Assembly (NCBI RefSeq): GCF_029407905.1
Contig: NC_073630.1
Coordinates: 37,039,001 to 37,103,000, forward strand
Length of the DNA stretch: 64,000 nucleotides
Origin: Bubalus kerabau
Taxonomy: Eukaryota; Chordata; Mammalia; Artiodactyla; Bovidae
Direction of reading: 5' to 3'
Positions 22,970 to 34,004 of the stretch are shown here, piece by piece. A model generated the notes under the pieces. It was given only the letters and a program-made list of their open reading frames with translations. It was not told the origin of the DNA and made no database searches. The first letter of the stretch is position 1, and every line of letters starts with the position of its first letter. The translations under genes were made by a program, and so were the position numbers.

Positions 22970-24304
22970 AAGACCAAGATAATGCAAAGTCAGTGGGAGA
23001 AATATTTTGAAACTTCTTTTCATGAGATATATTTTACTTTTTCAGGCCTTTCTTAAGGGCTGAGGAATAAAAAATACAGTATGCCACAGTCATAAAAACC
23101 TTTAAAAGACAAGAAATTTTGTCTATAAAAACACTTTTCACAGTGCTATAGATGCTTTTGAAGGAAACAACGCTGACATCAGTTGAAGGTGAATCTGATA
23201 AATGCATGCCATTAGGTTTTTGACATTCCACTAGAGAAATGCAATAAAATCAACAGTGAGAAATAACAAGAAAGCAAAACAGAGACAAAGGCCAGGACCT
23301 CATAAACATTTTTCTTCAAAATTATAATTTAATCTCATATTGTCTCTTAAAATTTTATTGCTTACTAGTATTTTTTATAAAAAATTATTGTGAATGGTTT
23401 CACTTTTCAATGTCTATATCCAGGGAAGTTTTTCTGTCTTTTTATAAATCATGAAAACAGTTGGGATGATTGTCAAGGTATGTCAGCTAATTAATTTTAT
23501 AAGGCATCATTAATTAGAATAACTTCATTGGTGGCTTATGTTAATATTTTATTAAAATATTTCTAAGAATTAAAAAACTAAGCAAGATGCACTACTGAAG
23601 AAATAAAGAATAAGACAAAGTAAAGTAAGAGATTAGGTCTATCTAAATTTAAAATCTAAAAATCCCTTAAAGTAAAAAAGTATATATGCTCAATAAATTT
23701 AATAGAAAAAAGAATGAATACCTTTTGCAACCAGAAATTATTGGGGAATGCTGAGTAGAAGGAAAGTAGGTAGAAATCATAATGACAAGTCGGAAGTAAC
23801 CATGGTGCAGGAAAAGGCCATAGTGAAAATAAGGACAGATTCAGAGAAATACCTACACCCACTTAATGCATTACAAAGCCACACACACACACACACACAC
23901 AAGCAACTATAATCATCAAGATGATTACAACTTACATTCTCAGCAATAAAAGAGATCCTCCCCTCACTCCAGAAGCATTTGACCTAGACTAAATTCTAAA
24001 GCTAATATCCTTTTTTTTTGGGGGGGGGGAACTAAAAGGTACACACTTTATTTATTATGTGAATCTTTCATAATGGTAAAATACATGGGATATGTGATTA
24101 TTGTGAAATGACAATCAAGAGGCTTTATAACATTAAGTGGTATTTTATATTTATATACACTTTCAAATATAATAGATTAAATGATAATCACAGATTTAAA
24201 TGATAATCACAAGTGTAATAGGATGGAATAAGTCTAAAAACTGTAGTTTTGATCTTTGGAGGCTTCATTATATCTATTTACAATCAGTTAAAAATGTAAT
24301 CAGT
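22970..24304. other. Unassigned AT-rich DNA with simple repeats
   Basis: A (CA)11-type microsatellite lies at 23880-23902 and a T9G10 run at about 24011-24029. Nothing else recognised. Confidence 0.5.
23880..23902. repeat. (CA)n microsatellite
   Basis: Uninterrupted CA dinucleotides. Confidence 0.95.
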
Positions 24305-24318
24305 TAATAGAAAAGGCT

Positions 24319-24439
24319 GCTGCTCCTGCTGCTGCTGCTAAGTTGCTTCAGTCATGTCCAACTCTGTGCGACCCCATAGACGGCAGCCCACCAGGCTCCC
24401 CTGTCCCTAGGATTCTCCAGGCAAGAACTCTGGAGTGGG
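24319..24439 (-). mobile_element. Bov-A SINE monomer with perfect 14-bp TSD
   Basis: A (CTG)n-like tail, then one Bov-A unit cut at CTCTGGAGTGGG. TAATAGAAAAGGCT is duplicated at 24305-24318 and 24440-24453, so the monomer is a complete 5'-truncated insertion. Confidence 0.94.
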
Positions 24440-24453
24440 TAATAGAAAAGGCT

Positions 24454-24758
24454 ATTGAGACATAATTCATCTTCATTTTTTTTTTTTTTTGACATTCTTA
24501 AAAAGGTGGGAAAGTCTTGTAGTGTGGCTGTGGGTTTCTAAGTGAAATAAAAAAGTGTTTGACAACACCACAACACAAACAGAGGACAGGAAGAAGCAAT
24601 TCAAAGAGACATACACTAAATGCCTTTCATCACCAAAACACGTTATGAAGGCTCAAGTGGTGAGGATGAATAAAACAAAGAAAATATGACAACTCATACA
24701 AAATAAGTGTTGGGGGAGTGTGTAATTTCCTCAGTTCTATCTCTTCACAACAAAAATT
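24454..24758. other. Unassigned DNA
   Basis: Nothing recognised beyond a T-run at about 24475-24491. Confidence 0.5.
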
Positions 24759-25121
24759 TGAAGCGACGGGCCAGTTTTACAGCCCTTGGATGAACCAGTG
24801 TTAGAGCTCCTTGTTACAGCTCAGTTTATTTAGAAAGTAAAGGAAAATACATCCTCGAGGCGTGAGGGCATGCCAACCCAAAAGATGTGAAGAGAAGAGA
24901 GAGAGGCCCCTGGCCTTTTGGCTCCTCTTTTTATATATTTTTCTCTTCTCCCTGGGCCTGCCCTATGTAAATTGGGCTAGCCAGGAGTACTGTTTGTTTT
25001 ACCTGAGGTCCTCACTCCGGTTCTCGGAACTTCCTTTGTTCTATTTTCGCAGCCTTTTCCATTCTTTGTCTTTTAGCCACTGCCATTATGGACTCCTTTT
25101 TCCTATTCTAACTACCTAACA
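24759..25121 (-). mobile_element. LTR of an endogenous retrovirus (short, ruminant type)
   Basis: On the minus strand the block starts TGTTAGGTAG (25121) and ends GTCGCTTCA (24759), giving TG...CA over 363 bp. A TATA-like box (TATATAAAAAG, at about 24928) lies ~100 bp ahead of an AATAAA signal (TTTATT at about 24827 on the plus strand), the expected order U3-TATA-R-poly(A). An L1 end abuts its right edge, so a target duplication cannot be read. Confidence 0.6.
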
Positions 25122-25316
25122 GATGCACGATACTGGATGCTTGGGGCTGGTGCACTGGGACGACCCAGAGGGATGGAATGGGGAGGGAGGAGGGAGGAGG
25201 GTTCAGGATGGGGAACACATGTAAACCTGTGGCGGATTCATTTTGATATTTGGCAAATCTAATACAGTTATGTAAAGTTTAAAAATAAAATAAAATTAAA
25301 AAAAAAAAAAAAAAAG
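25122..25316 (+). mobile_element. L1 LINE 3' end (cattle type)
   Basis: 3' UTR (GATACTGGATGCTTGGGGCT ... AAAATAAAATAAAATT) plus a poly(A) tail to about 25315. A weak 5-bp TAACA occurs at 25117-25121 and 25320-25324. Confidence 0.9.
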
Positions 25317-25410
25317 AAATAACAAGGAATCATGTAAATAGAAAACGTGGTAGCAATAGCAATAATAGCAACAAGAGAAACAATATAATATTCAATAACA
25401 GTAACAATAA

Positions 25411-25690
25411 AATAATAATAGTTATAAATGTATACATAGTTGTATATATTATTTACTGAGCACATATTTATTATTACAGGACTTATCTTAATGTGTGATT
25501 TGTTATTGATATTTTCAACACTCATGACAACATTGGAAGGTAAGTACAATTTTTTCCCCCTATTGTTGGATGTTAAAAAACCAAGGCATATAGAATACTT
25601 AAGTAAATTGCTTTCTGGAATATGGTCAGTGTATTTATATTTATTATTGATTGAAAACAAGAAAGGAAAACAATTAGGCCACTTAACTAA
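25411..25690 (+). repeat. MIR ancient SINE
   Basis: Collinear with MIR: TTTACTGAGCACATATTTAT, then CTCATGACAACATTGGAAGG, then AACCAAGGCATATAGAATAC and AAGTAAATTGC. The copy is diverged. Confidence 0.6.
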
Positions 25691-26116
25691 AGTACCAACA
25701 ATCAAAAGGCGAGGAACATTAGAAATACTATTTGAAACCAAGCATTTGATCTCCACTAACAGATGCAATTAACTATGCTCTGTTAAATCTCTCAAAAATA
25801 TATTATTGATAAAGAATGATGCAAATGTTAAGGACAATAAGCGAATACAGTGAAAATGTTTATACCAAATTATCAACATATTATATTCAAAATGTATTAA
25901 TATTTTATATTTCAGAAAATAAAAAGCCAGCCCATAGATAATTATTTCTGCAAGAAACTAAAGATTTCTAGAAAGTTCAAAATATTAGCCCTGGATCTCC
26001 TAAACATTTCTGATAAGCATATCCAAACTTATACCCCAAACTGATAGTGTCAAATTTATCTAGGAATAAGCATGTTCAAAAAATAAAATGTCTAATGAAT
26101 AAATTTTGATTGTGAT

Positions 26117-27675
26117 CCATTCAGATCAGTTCAGTTCAATTGTTCAGTTGTGTCCAACTCTTTGTGATCCCATGGACTGCACCACACCAGGCCTCCCAGA
26201 CCATCACCAACTCCCGGAGTTTACTCAAACTCGTGTCCATCAAGTTGGTGATGCCATCCAACTATCTCATCCTCTATCGTCCCCTTCTCCTCCTGCCTTC
26301 AATCCTTTCTAGCATCAGGGTCTTTTCAAATGAGTCAGTTCTTCACATCAGGTGGCCAAAGTATTGGAGTTTCAGGTTTAACATCAGTCCTTCCAATGAA
26401 TAATCAGGACTAATTTCCTTTAGGATGGACTAGTTGGATCTTGCAGTCCAAGGGACTCTCAAGAGTCTTTTCCAACATCACAGTTCAAAAGCATCAATTC
26501 TTTGGCACTCAGTTTTCTTTATATTCCAACTCTCACATTCATGCATGAGTACTGGAAAAAACCATAGCCTTGACTAGATGGACATTTGTTGGCAAAGTAA
26601 TGTCTCTGCTTTTTAATATGCTGTCTAGGTTGGTCATAGCTTTTCTTTCAAGGACTAAGCGTCTTTCAATTTCATGGCTTCAATCACCATCTGCAGTGAT
26701 TTTGGAGCCCAAAAAAGTAAAGTCTGACACTGTTTCCACTCTTTCCCCATCTGTTTGCCATGAAGTGATGGGACCAGATGCCATGATCTTCATTTTCTGA
26801 ATGTTGAACTTTAAGCCAAACTTTTCACTCTCCTCTTTCACTTTCATCAAGAGACTCTTTAGTTCTTCACTTTCTGCCATAAGGGTGGTGTCATCTGCAT
26901 ATCTGAGGTTATTGATATTTCTCCTGACAATTTTGACTCTAGCTTATGCTTCCTCCAGCCAGGTATTTCACATGATGTACTCTGCATATAAGTTAAATAA
27001 GCAGGGTGACAATATGCAGCCTTGATGTACTCCTTTTCCTACTTGGAACCAGTCTGTTGTTCCATGTCCAGTTCTAACTGTTGCTCCCTGACCTGCATAC
27101 AGATTTCTCAAGAGGCAGGTCAGGTGGTCTAATCTTCCCATCTCTTTAAGAATTTTCCACAGTTTGTGGTGATCCATACAAAGGCTTTGGCCTAGTCAAT
27201 AAAGCAGAAATAGATGTTTTTCTGGAACCTTCTTGCTTTTTTTATGATCCAACAGATGTTGGCAATTTGATCTCTGGTTCCTTTGCCTTTTCTAAAACCA
27301 GCTTGAACATCTGGAAGTTCACAGTTCTCTTATTGTTGAAGCCTGGCTTGGAGAATTTTGAGCATTACTTTGCTAGCATGTGAGATGAGTGTAATTGTGT
27401 GGTAGTATGAGCATTCTTTGGCATTGCCTTTCTTTGGGATTGGAATGAAAACTGACCTTTTCCAATCATATGGCCACTGTTGCATTTTCCAAATTTGCTG
27501 CTATATTGAGTGCAGCACTTTCACAGCATCATCTTTTAGGATTTGAAATAGCTCAATTGGAATTTCATCACCTCCACTAGCTTTGTTATTAGTGATGTTT
27601 TCTAAGTCACACTTGACTTTACATTCCTGGATGTCTGTCTCTGGGTGAGTGATCACACCATTGTGATTATATGGG
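26117..27675 (-). mobile_element. BovB LINE, 5'-truncated
   Basis: The 3' tail is at the left (AGTTCAGTTCAATTGTTCAG). The minus strand covers the RT core with LRYADDTTLMAES-type coding at about 26905-26870 and upstream RT blocks to about 27650. A 7-bp TTGTGAT at 26110-26116 and 27676-27682 may be its target duplication. Many stops and frameshifts. Confidence 0.92.
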
Positions 27676-27682
27676 TTGTGAT

Positions 27683-27989
27683 TATCTAAGGTTCGTTATC
27701 AGTGTTAAAATGGAAAATATTACCTTTGAAACTCATTAGATGGAGTACTATCACTATTTCCATTAGTACCACCTATATAGGTGTTAGTATATATTTGAGC
27801 TCAAGGGTAAAATAATTTATATTTTTCATCATATTTGAATAATGGTATACTCCAATTTCATTATTATAGGTGAATGAAAGACCATTTTTTTTAATGAAAA
27901 TAGTTACTGGGTGAGTAACCACTTGAATCCGTCCATAATTGTATTATATTTTAACCATGTGAATTTAGTTGATAAATAAAGCACTTAAT
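27683..27989. other. Unassigned AT-rich DNA
   Basis: Nothing recognised. Confidence 0.5.
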
Positions 27990-28198
27990 GGGCTTCCCTG
28001 GTGGTTCACCTGGTAAAGAATGCACCTGCAATGCAGAAGACCTGGATTTGATCCCTAGGTTGGGAAAATCCCCTGGAGAAGGGAACAGCTACCCATTCCA
28101 GTATTCTGGCCTGGAGCATTCCATGAACTGTATAGTCCATGGTGTCAGAGTTGGACATGACTGAGCAACTTTCACATACATACATACATAAGACATTT
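27990..28198 (+). mobile_element. Bov-tA SINE with (CATA)n tail
   Basis: Head GGGCTTCCCTGGTGGTTCAC and a core of the TATTCTGGCCTGGAG subtype. The tail is ACATACATACATAC. Confidence 0.88.
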
Positions 28199-28606
28199 AC
28201 TGGCTATTGTTGGTTAACAGTTTACAAATTGCTTAAACATATGTAAATTTATTTGATTACTATTCTGTGACTTAGATGTTATTTTTTATCTCTGTGTCAG
28301 TAAATTTGAAACCTTAAACTTACAGAGCTTCAATACTTTTACCAAAGTCTTACCTGTCAGGACAAGGTAAACCCTGAAATAGTCCAGAATTTTGGTACCA
28401 AACACCATTTTTTAACAGAGCACAGTAGTTCTCATTCTTATGTTAGATGTGACTATCAAATGAGGTACTAAAACTAGAGTCATATGTTAACTATTAAAAA
28501 GTATGAAAAACATCCTCAGTTATGTCCCCAAGTTATTTCTAAAAATCCATCCTATTTAAAAAAAAATTAGTTAATTTAAAAAGTGAGATTATATATATGT
28601 ATGCAC
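28199..28606. other. Unassigned DNA, possible MIR trace
   Basis: 28240-28375 has MIR-like order (AAATTTATTTGATTAC, TTAGATGTTATTTTTTATC, CTTACCTGTCAGGACAAGG) but is too diverged to be sure. Confidence 0.35.
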
Positions 28607-28826
28607 GCATGCTCAGTTGCTTTAGTTGTATCTGGCTCTTTGCAACCTTATGGACTGTAGCCCACCAGGCTGCTCTGTCCCTGGGATTTGTAGGCAAGAA
28701 TACTGGGTGGGTGTTGCCATACTCTCCTCCAAGGATCTTCCAGACCCAGGGATCCAGTCTGCATCTCTTATGTCTCTTGCATTGGCAGGCAGGTTCTTTA
28801 CCATCAGTGCCACCTGGGAAGCCCTG
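28607..28826 (-). mobile_element. Bov-tA SINE
   Basis: Minus-strand head GGGCTTCCCAGGTGGCACTG at the right, core to GCATGCTCAGTTGC at the left, next to a short TATATATGTATG tract. Confidence 0.88.
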
Positions 28827-30185
28827 AGATATATCAATTTATCAACAAAATAAATTAAAACAATTAATAAAATAATAGGCAAACTAATGCAGTAAAAAAT
28901 ATGTTTGAAGTCAGCTTTCCCTTTATGCTGCACTCTTCCCACTGCACAGAGTCTCTACTGTTCATCTGCAATCACACACTTATATGAGCTATTGTTTGGT
29001 CAATGAAGACCTAGTTATTGAAAATTTTAGCTACAAAAAACCAATAAATAGCAATTACATATTAATACATGTTGTTGGAAAATGAATCATGGTCTGAAGG
29101 AAATATACATGAAATTGCACATTGTGCAGGAAACCAAGCAGGCAGCAAATTAAAAAAATTATTATATATTTTTTCTATAATTGTTGTATATAGTATTTGA
29201 AATTAATTTCTGGGTTTAAAAAAATCTGAAAATAATTACAACGATCTAAATAAATTCTTTTAAAGTCTTGCTTTTCCTTTGAGTTTTCACATGACATTGG
29301 CTTTTTTATTGTTAGTGAGGTTTTATTTTTTTTAAGATAGAAGAAAAAAATGAACTATAAAGATTTATAGACTGTGTCACAGGATTCTTAGAGATTGCTG
29401 TTACCTTTAGATTGCTCTTTTATGAAAACATTTTTCTTCCATGCACCAATAAAGTTATTTCTCCTCATTGTGAGTACGTTTTTTATGAAGTATTTTGAAT
29501 TATTTTTTAACCTTGAAGTTAAACCTAGGACTATTACTGTACTATCACATACAGACACAGACACACACACACAAACATAATACTATCTAGCTTTATAGGG
29601 ATGTCACAAATTTGGCCATATTCTCTTAGTGATAAACACAGTTAAAATAAAAAATTTGAACCTTATCAAATGTAATAACCCTGATAATAGGTTCTGGAAA
29701 ACTTAATATAATTTTACTTCTTACATTTTATTATCCTTTATTGATTTTACTGAATTTTTTCTTTTTTTTTAAATTTTATTTTATTTGTAAACTTTACATA
29801 ATTGTATTAGTTTTGCCAAATTTTTGAAAACTGACCTGTAGTGTGACGAAACAATTGTAAAACAACCCAAGTTATAGTCTATCTTTGTATATGTTCCATG
29901 ATTACTCAAAAAGAATGAAACTCTGCTGTTGTTGGGTGAACTGTTTTATAAATATCAGTTGGATCTTATTGGTTGATGGTATTGTTCAGTTAATAATTTA
30001 ACTTTTGATAAATATACCAATCTATTTATGTGAAATTTACATTGGAGATGTACTATACAATATATTTATTAGAAATAAATGTATATTTATATAATAAATA
30101 TATATTCATACCAAATATGCTATAAAAGTATCAATATATGAGAAATGTACATTGCAAAGAACACTATATATATAGTATGCTTGAA
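28827..30185. other. Unassigned AT-rich DNA with a short L1 tail
   Basis: Contains a CA-rich tract at about 29553-29575 and the L1 scrap at 29759-29819. Otherwise nothing recognised. Confidence 0.5.
29759..29819 (-). mobile_element. L1 LINE 3' tail, ~60 bp
   Basis: A T-run followed by ACTTTACATAATTGTATTAG and TTTTGCCAAAT, the last bases of the same L1 3' UTR as at 3614. An AATTTTT-type word lies on both sides. Confidence 0.75.
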
Positions 30186-30394
30186 AATGAAGTCACTCAG
30201 TCATGTCTGACTCTTTGCGACCCCATGGTCTGTAGCCTACCAGGTTCCTCTGTCCATGGGATTTTCCAGGCAAGAGTACTGGAGTGGGGTGCCATTGCCT
30301 TCTCCAGGAGATCTTCCCAACCCAGGGATTGAACCCAGGGATTGTCTCCTGCACTGTAGGCAGACGCTTTACCGTCTGAGCCACCAAGGAAGTA
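30186..30394 (-). mobile_element. Bov-tA SINE
   Basis: Minus-strand tRNA-like head at the right (CTTGGTGGCTCAGACGG), core to the left. A GAACCCAGGGATTG duplication extends the B-box region slightly. Confidence 0.88.
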
Positions 30395-30397
30395 CCT

Positions 30398-30512
30398 TAG
30401 TTGCTCACAAGTGTCTGACTCTGCAACCCCATGGGACTGAAGCCCACCAGATTCCTCTTTCCATGGGGATTCTCCAGGCAAGAAGACTGGAGTGGGTTGC
30501 TGTTTCCTATAT
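30398..30512 (-). mobile_element. Bov-A SINE monomer
   Basis: A single diverged Bov-A core, abutting the previous SINE, without a tRNA-like head. Confidence 0.8.
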
Positions 30513-30519
30513 ACTATAT

Positions 30520-30826
30520 GCTTCCCTGATAGCTCAGTTGGTAAAGAATGTGCCTGCAATGCAGAAGACCCTGGTTTGATTCCTGAGTCAGGAAGATCCT
30601 CTGGAAAAGGGATAGGCTAACCCACTCTGGTATTGGGCTTCCCTGGTGGCTCAGCTGGTAAAAAATCTGCCTGCTTTGCAGGAGACCTGGGTTCGATACC
30701 TGGGTTGGGAAGATCCCCTGGAGAATGAAAAGGCTATTCACTCCAGTATTCTGGCCTGGAGAATCCCATGGATTATATAGTCCATGTGGTCACAGAGTTG
30801 GACATGGCTGAGCGACTTTCACTTAC
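30520..30826 (+). mobile_element. Two-headed Bov-tA SINE (tRNA-like unit twice, then Bov-A core)
   Basis: A first tRNA-like head (CTTCCCTGATAGCTCAGTTG) with a short core stub ends at GGTATT. A second head (GGGCTTCCCTGGTGGCTCAG) starts at 30637 and continues into a full core. The whole is flanked by ATATACTATAT at 30509-30519 and 30827-30837, so it inserted as one unit. Confidence 0.88.
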
Positions 30827-30837
30827 ATATACTATAT

Positions 30838-31524
30838 ACTATACATATACTACCATTATTATATTCTGTTATACATACATGTTTTTCTATAATTATAATT
30901 ATCATAAAGAAAATAAAATATTGGTCATAATGGGGACAAAAATATATATTTATGTTCCTGCTCCTTTATATGACAAGCCTGACTCTTTTTGGCTAAAATT
31001 ACCCTTGTAATGAATAAATCTATGTTGATTTTACCTATAATCCTGGGCATAAAACATATTAAGGCCATATGCAAATGAGAGGCCTTTATTTCAGTAATAT
31101 GTAAGCTTGCATGTGATACTATTGGCTGCTTCTTTAGATATCATGTACTTATTAAGTATCACAGGGCAAGTTATATTTCTACTCTGCTTTAAGTCTCATG
31201 TCTTATCCAGTTTGATAAACTGTCTAACTTCTTGCAGCCACTTAGCAAACTCTAATTGACCTGGATTTCAGAGTCAGAATAAGTCAAACTTTTGAAGCTG
31301 GAATTCATTGCTATAACATGAAAGTATAATTTAATACCTGTAATCAGTAACAGACTGTATTAGATAATTATTAGATTCAGTTCAGCTTCCTAATGCCCTA
31401 ACACATATTCATAGCATTATTTTAAATGGAAATTTCTTAATGACATGAATCTATGTATTAACTGTTAGAGAATTGATTTTTAAAAATAGAATAAATATCA
31501 TTTTGTGTAGAAAAGACTTGATAT
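30838..31524. other. Unassigned AT-rich DNA
   Basis: Nothing recognised. Confidence 0.5.
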
Positions 31525-31836
31525 GAAACTGACATTGATAGAACTGAAAGGAGAATAAATAAATCCATAATTATAAAACTGGAGATGTCAGTATCCCCTA
31601 TTCAAAAACTGATAAAACAATTAGAAAATCAGCAAGGATATAAAGAACTGAACAAACCATCAACCAATAAGATTCAACTAACATTTATAGAACAATCCAC
31701 CCAACAACAGCAGAATACTCATTCTTTTCAAGTAATCATGGAACATATATGAAGATAGACCATATCCTGAGTCATAAAACAGCCTAACAAATGTAAAAAA
31801 TGTGAAATCATATTTAGTTCTCCAACCACAATGATG

Positions 31837-31966
31837 GAAAGTAAGAATCAGTAACAACAGCCACCACCAAAACAAAAAGGAAAATGACCAACACATGGAA
31901 ACTGAAAGTAGGAATCAGTAACAACAACTATCACCAAAACAAAAATAAAAATAAACAACACATGGA
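31837..31966 (+). repeat. Imperfect tandem duplication, two 63-bp units, period 67 bp
   Basis: Unit 1 (31837-31899) and unit 2 (31904-31966) both run GAAAGTA.GAATCAGTAACA to ACACATGGA, inside the old L1. Confidence 0.88.
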
Positions 31967-32183
31967 TACAGTAAAAATGGAGGGAAAATCCCCAAATTAG
32001 CTTTTGCCTTTACAAGTAGCAAAGGAACTGAATGGAGGAAATGAGGTAAAAGCTGAACACAACTTGGGTTTTAGGATACAAACATAGTAATATATTTTTC
32101 ATGAATATAAATTTAAATTAAAAAATAAATTCCTAAATATAGAAAGCAGAATGAAATGAATTAATCTACCTAAATTAAACTCT
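31965..32183 (+). repeat. Unidentified ~220-bp segment, copy A
   Basis: Starts GATACAGTAAAAATGGAGGG and ends AAATTAAACTCT. A second copy lies at 33781-34004 in the same orientation, about 90% identical by eye. I do not recognise it as part of L1, a SINE or an LTR. It has no open frame. Confidence 0.8.
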
Positions 32184-32286
32184 ACATAACTCATGGACCA
32201 TAAACAGAGTAACAGAAAATAAAATGAGAAAAGTTGAATTCATTTTAAATGCTATGCAACATGTAAAAATTTGACATAGCTAAGAG

Positions 32287-32749
32287 AAAGGTCCATCTAG
32301 TCAAGGCTATGGTTTTTCCAGTAGTCATGTATGGATGTGAGAGTTGGACTGTGAAGAAGGCTGAGCACCTAAGAATTGGTGCTTTTGAACTGTGGTGTTG
32401 GAGAAGACTCTTGAGAGTCCCTTGGACTGCAAGGAGATCCAACCAGTCCATTCTGAAGGAGATCAGTCCTGGGTGTTCTTTGGAAGGAATGATGATGAAG
32501 CTGAAACTCCAGTACTTTGGCCACCTCATGTGAAGAGTTGACTCATTGGAAAAGACTCTGATGCTGGGAGGGATTGGGGGCAGGAGGAGAAGGGGATGAC
32601 AGAGGATGAGATAGCTGGATGGCATCACTGACTCGATGGACGTGAGTCTGAGTGAACTCCTGGAGTTTGTGATGGACAGGGAGGCCTGGTGTGCTGTAAT
32701 TCATGGGGTCGCAGAGTCAGACACGACTGAGCGACTGAACTGAACTGAA
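32287..32749 (+). mobile_element. BovB LINE 3' end inside the old L1
   Basis: Begins AAAGGTCCATCTAGTCAAGG and ends CTGAACTGAACTGAAG. GCTAAGA occurs at 32279-32285 and 32754-32760 as a probable target duplication. A 74-codon frame of the BovB C-terminal region (MYGCESWTVKKAE) is open. Confidence 0.93.
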
Positions 32750-33387
32750 GAGTGCTAAGAAGGAAATATATAACATTAAATATTTACATTAGTAAAGAAA
32801 AAATGTCTCATGTCAACACTCTAAGCTCCCACCAAAGAAACTTAGAAAAAGCAAAATAAACTTAAAGAAAATGGAAAGAAAATAAGAGCAAAAGTTGTTG
32901 AGATGGAAAAGAAAATAGAAAAAAATTACTAACACTGAATTTGTTCTTTGGAAAAGAGTAATAAGGTTAACAAGCCTCTAGTAAAACTGACAAAGCAAAA
33001 AGAAGACACAAGTGAAATTAATTATTATAATGAGCCTCAAATACATCAAAGTACAATTAGGAAAAACTTTATGCACATCAATTTCACGATTTATATGAAA
33101 CCGACAAATTCTTCAAAAATCACAAGATGCCATAACTTACCTAATTCAATATAAAATAATACTTTGAATAGCCTTATAACTATTAAAATTAAATGTGTAT
33201 TTTAAATAAATTACCCCAAAGGAAATCTTGAATACAAGATGGTTTTGAAAGATAACTTCATCAAATGTTTAAAGATATATTACCAATCTGCACAATCTCT
33301 TCTAGAAAATACAAGTAGAGGGAATGCTTCCAAATTTATTTTATGAAGCTAGTGTTAACCTGATACCAAAACCAGGCAATGACAATG

Positions 33388-33432
33388 AAAGAAAGAAAAA
33401 AAAAAAGGAAGGAAAGGAAGGGAAGGGAAGCT
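33388..33432. repeat. Purine-rich (GGAAA)n-like tract
   Basis: A and G only, for example GGAAGGAAAGGAAGGGAAGG. Confidence 0.9.
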
Positions 33433-33533
33433 AAGGGAAAAGAAATATAGAAACCACATACCAGTATCTCTCATGAATCTTGACTCAAAACTCTTTAACT
33501 GAAATATTAGCAAGTAGAATTCAGTAATATAAA

Positions 33534-33650
33534 CTACTACTACTACTAAGTCACTTCAGTCGTGTCCGACTCTGTGCGACCGGAGACAGCAGCACACCGG
33601 GCTCCGCCGTCCCGGGACTCTCAAGCAAGAACACTGGTGTGGGTTGCCAT
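33534..33650 (-). mobile_element. Bov-A SINE monomer with (CTA)n tail
   Basis: (ACT)5-like tail, then one Bov-A unit cut at GTGGGTTGCCAT. GTAATATAAAC on the left and GTAATAAAC on the right suggest a target duplication. Confidence 0.85.
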
Positions 33651-33780
33651 AAAGGTAATAAACCAGGTGGGATTTATTCAAAGATGGTAAAAATTAGGTG
33701 GTTCAATATTTGATAGATTAGTCAATCTGTGCCACACCTTAAACAGGCTAAATAAGAAAAATGACATGGTCATATAGATT

Positions 33781-34004
33781 GATACAGTAAAAATGGATGG
33801 AAAATCCCCCAAACAAATTATTTTTTGCCTTTACAAGTAGCAAAGGAACTGAATGGAAGAAATGGGATAAAAGTTAATCACAACTTGTGTTTTAGGATAC
33901 AAACATAGTAATATATTTTTCATGAATATAAAATTAAATTAAAAAATCAATTCCTAAATATAGAAAGCAGAATGAAACGAACTATTCTACCTAAATTCAA
34001 CTCT
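33781..34004 (+). repeat. Unidentified ~220-bp segment, copy B
   Basis: Starts GATACAGTAAAAATGGATGG and ends AAATTCAACTCT. It lies 1,816 bp downstream of copy A, with matching ends and small indels in the first 50 bases. Confidence 0.8.

Larger units (their letters stand above)
31525..33780 (+). mobile_element. Old L1 LINE ORF2 remnant (mammalian L1M type), interrupted
   Basis: Word order matches the coding strand of old L1 ORF2: an endonuclease-to-RT section near 31700-31830 (CATATCCTGAGTCATAAAAC, TCTCCAACCACAATGATGG), then 32750-33450 (GTGCTAAGAAGGAAATATAT, TTCTTTGGAAAAGAGTAATA, GATACCAAAACCAGGCAATG), then an RT-region trace to about 33780. It is riddled with stops and carries a tandem duplication, a foreign 219-bp segment, a BovB end and a SINE. 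Confidence 0.7.

Noticed and set aside
21894..24439. Regularly recurring similar blocks, considered as a CRISPR-like array
   Set aside because: The repeats are whole SINEs in both orientations with irregular spacing, in mammalian DNA.
25268..25768. 166-codon open frame on the minus strand
   Set aside because: Begins in MIR sequence and runs into the L1 poly(A) (a Phe run). Composition is AT-driven; no domain.
30520..30600. Possible tRNA gene
   Set aside because: A- and B-box-like words are present, but the fold is not a tRNA and the sequence continues into a SINE core.
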